Source: Candidatus Uhrbacteria bacterium
GTDB lineage: Bacteria > Patescibacteriota > Patescibacteriia > UBA9934
Assembly (NCBI GenBank): GCA_943358395.1
Contig: CALRGY010000005.1
Location: 1 to 50,660, forward strand
Direction: 5' to 3'
Length of the DNA stretch: 50,660 bases
Within the stretch, counting starts at the first letter, position 1. Each line of letters begins with the position of its first letter. A program made the translations under genes and the position numbers. The notes below the pieces were generated by a model. That model was not told the DNA's origin. It did not search any database and worked only from the letters and a program-made list of their open reading frames with translations. Positions 47,347-50,660 of the stretch are shown here, one piece after another.

Positions 47347-48797
47347 CACCTATGAAAACCTATTCCATCACCACAACCCTTCCATACGTCAACGCTGATC
47401 CGCATATCGGGTTTGCTCTCGAAATTGTGCAGGCAGATATGCTGGCGCGGTATCACCGATCACGGGGATATGATGTGGTTTTTAATACTGGCACCGACGA
47501 GCACGGGCAAAAGATTTATCAAAAGGCGATCGAAGCAGGAGTGGATCCAAAAATGTATTGCGACGAATACGCAGCAAAGTTCGACGGGCTCAAGGCGGCG
47601 CTCAACCTTTCGTACACTCACTTCATCCGTACTACCGATGAACATCACATCATCGCCGCACAAGAATTTTGGAACAGGTGCAATGCAAACGGTGATATTT
47701 ATAAAAAGCAGTACTCGGTAAAATATTGCGTTGGCTGTGAGCTGGAAAAGACCGATTCTGAATTGGTCGATGGGAAATGCCCAGATCATCCGAATCGTGA
47801 ACTTGATGCTATTGAGGAAGAGAATTATTTCTTCGCGTTTTCGAAGTATCAGCAAAAGCTGCTCGATCTGTACCGTGATCGCCCAGATTTCGTGATGCCT
47901 TCAGCACGGATGAATGAGATTCGGACGTTTGTGGAAGGCGGGTTGAACGATTTTAGTATTTCTCGCTTGAAATCGAAAATGCCCTGGGGCGTGCCGGTTC
48001 CGAATGATTCAGAACAGGTGATGTATGTGTGGTTCGATGCATTGGTGAACTATATTTCTACTCTCGGCTGGCCTCAGAGTGGATCGACCTTCGATTCTGC
48101 GTGGCCAAGCGTGCAGGTTGCCGGAAAAGACAATCTTCGTCAGCAAACGGCAATGTGGCAAGCGATGCTCATGTCTGCAAATATTGAATCATCGAAGCAA
48201 GTGTTCATTCATGGATACATTACGGCGGAAGGGCAGAAGATGAGTAAATCCGTTGGAAACGTGATTAATCCGTACGATCTCGTTGCTGAATACGGCACCG
48301 ATGCTACTCGCCTGTATCTTTTGGGCGGCATGCCTTCATGGCAAGACGGCGATTATTCCAAGGAACAATTCGAAATTCTTTTTGCCACAAAATTAGCCAA
48401 CGGGCTTGGAAATTTGGTGAGTCGTGTAGCAGCAATGGCAGCGAAGAGTTTTCCGGAGGGATTGGATACGTCCGATGAGTCCTATTCGACCTATAACGAA
48501 AGGCTCAACACAGAGATTCGTGCCTACGATTTTCGCGCCTACGTGGATACGGTGTGGTCTATGGTAGACGTAGCGAATGAGAAGATTGCAAAAGAGGAGC
48601 CGTTCAAGTTGGTAAAGATCGATCGTGATGCGGCGAAGAAATCGCTGTCAGAGCTTGCGGCGATGATTCGATGGATTGGTCATGCGTTGGTTCCGGTGAT
48701 TCCTGTAACAGCTGCCGAAATCCTCCGCCGTTACGAAAGTGATATTCTTGTAGCAGGGGAGCCGTTGTTCCCCAGACGAGATCGACGAGTAGAATAG
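47343..48797 (+). CDS. metG: Methionyl-tRNA synthetase (start may be 47352)
   Basis: TTLPYVNADPHIGFALE; GTDEHGQKI; KMSKSVGNVI. Confidence 0.96.
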   Translation: MTPMKTYSITTTLPYVNADPHIGFALEIVQADMLARYHRSRGYDVVFNTGTDEHGQKIYQKAIEAGVDPKMYCDEYAAKFDGLKAALNLSYTHFIRTTDEHHIIAAQEFWNRCNANGDIYKKQYSVKYCVGCELEKTDSELVDGKCPDHPNRELDAIEEENYFFAFSKYQQKLLDLYRDRPDFVMPSARMNEIRTFVEGGLNDFSISRLKSKMPWGVPVPNDSEQVMYVWFDALVNYISTLGWPQSGSTFDSAWPSVQVAGKDNLRQQTAMWQAMLMSANIESSKQVFIHGYITAEGQKMSKSVGNVINPYDLVAEYGTDATRLYLLGGMPSWQDGDYSKEQFEILFATKLANGLGNLVSRVAAMAAKSFPEGLDTSDESYSTYNERLNTEIRAYDFRAYVDTVWSMVDVANEKIAKEEPFKLVKIDRDAAKKSLSELAAMIRWIGHALVPVIPVTAAEILRRYESDILVAGEPLFPRRDRRVE

Positions 48798-48801
48798 GAC
48801 T

Positions 48802-48906
48802 TTCTCATTTGAGGCTAGTTTCGATGAAGATCAAGGAAATCTTCCGAAACGTACTTCATGGTACGATGAGGAAGTTTCCGATGATCTGAGTCGAAAATAG
48901 ACCAAA
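48802..48906 (+). repeat. Family-2 foldback element, copy 3
   Basis: Terminal CTCATTTG/CAAATGAG; ends about 15 nt before the cvpA start. Confidence 0.88.
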
Positions 48907-48921
48907 TGAGCAAGGACTACT

Positions 48922-49395
48922 ATGACAATAGTCGACGGAATACTTATCGCGTTTGCAATCATCATGGCTCTAGCAGGCTGGCGAAGTGGGTTTGTGCGTT
49001 CGGCGGGGAGCTTGGTTGCGCTTATTGCGAGTATCGCTGTGGCGTTTTACGGGATGAATTGGCTGCGTGAAACATACGGGTTAAGCCTCGTCGATCATCC
49101 GTGGCTCACCGTTATCGGATTCCTTTTGCTCACGCTCATCGTTAGCCGCATTGCCCAATATCTCGTCAACGCCTTAGACCTTGTGCGCAAGATTGTCGCG
49201 ATTCTTCCTTTCGTGAATCTTTTAAACAGCTTTTTAGGGGCAGCATTCGGTGTTGCTCAAGCTGCCGTAGCGATTGCCATTTTCGCCTATGCAACCGTAA
49301 CGTTTGTGCCGGCTGGTGACTTACGAACTACGCTTTTGCTCTCGCAGATTATGAATCGTGCAATCGACATCGAGAGCACCGCCGGAGTGTTATGA
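48922..49395 (+). CDS. cvpA: CvpA family membrane protein
   Basis: VDGILIAFAIIMALAGWRSGFVRSAGSLVALIASI. Confidence 0.85.
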   Translation: MTIVDGILIAFAIIMALAGWRSGFVRSAGSLVALIASIAVAFYGMNWLRETYGLSLVDHPWLTVIGFLLLTLIVSRIAQYLVNALDLVRKIVAILPFVNLLNSFLGAAFGVAQAAVAIAIFAYATVTFVPAGDLRTTLLLSQIMNRAIDIESTAGVL

Positions 49396-50252
49396 AGCTC
49401 ATCGATTCACATGCCCACCTTCACTTTCCCGCTTTTGATATCGATGGATTAGCGGTGCTCCAACGAGCTCGGGAGAACGGCATTTCTTTAATTACTGTTG
49501 GCACCAAGTTTTCGACGAGTGTTTCCGGAATCGCTTTTGCCGAGCAGAACGATGGTGTTTGGTGCACGATTGGTCTTCATCCCGGGCACGTCCATGATCA
49601 TAACTTTGTCGATGAACACGAGGAATCGGTGAGCGAACCGACGCCGGAGCGTGAATTCGATGCAGCGCGATACGAAACGCTCGTGAATCATCCAAAAGTC
49701 GTTGCCATCGGCGAATTTGGTTTAGATTATTCGCGAGTTCCGGATGGAATGAATGTTGAGGTATTCAAAGAAGATCAACGGAATGTTGCCCGTCAACAGC
49801 TCCAATTCGCCACAAAATACAATAAACCCGTCGTCATTCACTGTCGCGGAGGCGCAACCGCCGATGTAACAGGCGCTCACGATGATATGCGAATGCTCAT
49901 CGCTGAGGAGATTCATCGTGGCGGCTTGGAGCGCAAGGGGGTCATCCATTGCTTTACCGGCACCGCTAACGACGCTGCGCAGTACGCTGATCTTGGTTTT
50001 CTGATCTCGATCACCGGCATCGTCACCTTCGGCAAATCCGTTGCCGAGGCAGTGAAGATGATTCCGTTAGAGCAGATGATGATTGAAACAGATTGCCCCT
50101 ATCTTTCCCCGGTTCCGTTACGTGGAAAACGGAACGAACCAGCGAATGTTGCCCTTGTTGCGCAGGCCATCGCGGATCTCAAGGGCGTGGCGTTCGATGA
50201 GGTCGCGAGAGTCACCACGGCGAACGCAATACGGCTCTTTGGCTTACATTAG
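49392..50252 (+). CDS. tatD: TatD family hydrolase
   Basis: LIDSHAHLHF; IGEFGLDY; VIHCFTG; IETDCPYLSPVP. Confidence 0.95.
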   Translation: MKLIDSHAHLHFPAFDIDGLAVLQRARENGISLITVGTKFSTSVSGIAFAEQNDGVWCTIGLHPGHVHDHNFVDEHEESVSEPTPEREFDAARYETLVNHPKVVAIGEFGLDYSRVPDGMNVEVFKEDQRNVARQQLQFATKYNKPVVIHCRGGATADVTGAHDDMRMLIAEEIHRGGLERKGVIHCFTGTANDAAQYADLGFLISITGIVTFGKSVAEAVKMIPLEQMMIETDCPYLSPVPLRGKRNEPANVALVAQAIADLKGVAFDEVARVTTANAIRLFGLH

Positions 50253-50322
50253 CCATTTATCCGGATTTCCCCAGGAATCATCTTCCAGGACTTCGGAGTT
50301 TACGGTATACTCACGCCGCTTT

Positions 50323-50562
50323 ATGGATGATTTCCGTTCTTCGATGATATTCGCGTTACGGGTTATGGCGGATATTTTTGGAACCATTCTTATTCCAGCA
50401 TTCGTTGCCGCGGTTCTTGGGCAACTCCTTGATACTCAATTCGGGACTGGTCGATGGATATTTGCAGGGCTCATGATAGTCGCTTTTGGGGGAACTACAG
50501 TTATTCTCGTCAAAAAAGTTCGGCATTATGCAAAAGAGTATCAAAAACTCATTACCCCTTAA
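50323..50562 (+). CDS. AtpZ/AtpI-like small membrane protein
   Basis: Two TM segments, directly upstream of atpB start. Confidence 0.65.
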   Translation: MDDFRSSMIFALRVMADIFGTILIPAFVAAVLGQLLDTQFGTGRWIFAGLMIVAFGGTTVILVKKVRHYAKEYQKLITP

Positions 50563-50660
50563 CCTTGCCATTATTCCTTTGGCTGCAGAGCCAATTGCGC
50601 ATATCGGCGCGTTTCCGGTAACGAATACCATGGTGAATGCCTGGCTTGTTACTCTCTTTT
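50528..50660 (+). CDS. atpB: F0F1 ATP synthase subunit a, 5' portion (truncated by window end)
   Basis: PLAAEPIAHIGAFPVTNTMVNAWLVTLF. Confidence 0.85.
   Translation, partial: MQKSIKNSLPLNLAIIPLAAEPIAHIGAFPVTNTMVNAWLVTLF

Noticed and set aside
1-50660. CRISPR array or cas genes
   Set aside because: No regularly spaced short repeats and no Cas-like proteins seen.
1-50660. Prophage, IS transposase or toxin-antitoxin cassette
   Set aside because: No integrase, capsid, transposase or recognisable TA pair; the only mobile signals are small palindromic repeats and the GIY-YIG gene.

Overview
The window looks like a chromosomal segment from a Candidate Phyla Radiation (Patescibacteria-like) bacterium. 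That assignment is inferred from gene content and style: CxxC-x17-CxxC zinc-ribbon protein, DUF5663/DUF5671-like proteins, short ProRS, vitamin B12-dependent class II RNR. Gene density is high. I read a GH3 glycosidase, mscL, nrdJ, a corrinoid adenosyltransferase, PBP2/FtsI-like, murF, tsaC, an SGNH hydrolase, tRNA-Glu, a GIY-YIG nuclease, an ABC exporter, an FAD amine oxidase, engB, trhO, two ABC-F proteins, a two-component system followed by an FMN_bind + ApbE pair, greA, msrB, proS, pepA, a 1489-aa protein ending in a GT2-like domain, a peroxiredoxin, a DUF3179 protein, rsmI, metG, cvpA, tatD and the start of an ATP synthase operon. The most unusual material is dispersed palindromic DNA. 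(1) A C/G-rich repeat family occurs between genes and also in frame inside greA and an ABC-F gene. (2) A roughly 105-bp foldback element occurs in three copies with compensatory substitutions; two copies end just before start codons in the sense orientation. (3) One foldback copy carries two extra 24-nt GC palindromes, each bracketed by TGA. (4) A near-canonical NrdR-box pair is phased on a candidate nrdJ promoter. (5) A structured block lies between tRNA-Glu and a GIY-YIG gene. All assignments come from reading the sequence; no database search or folding was run.
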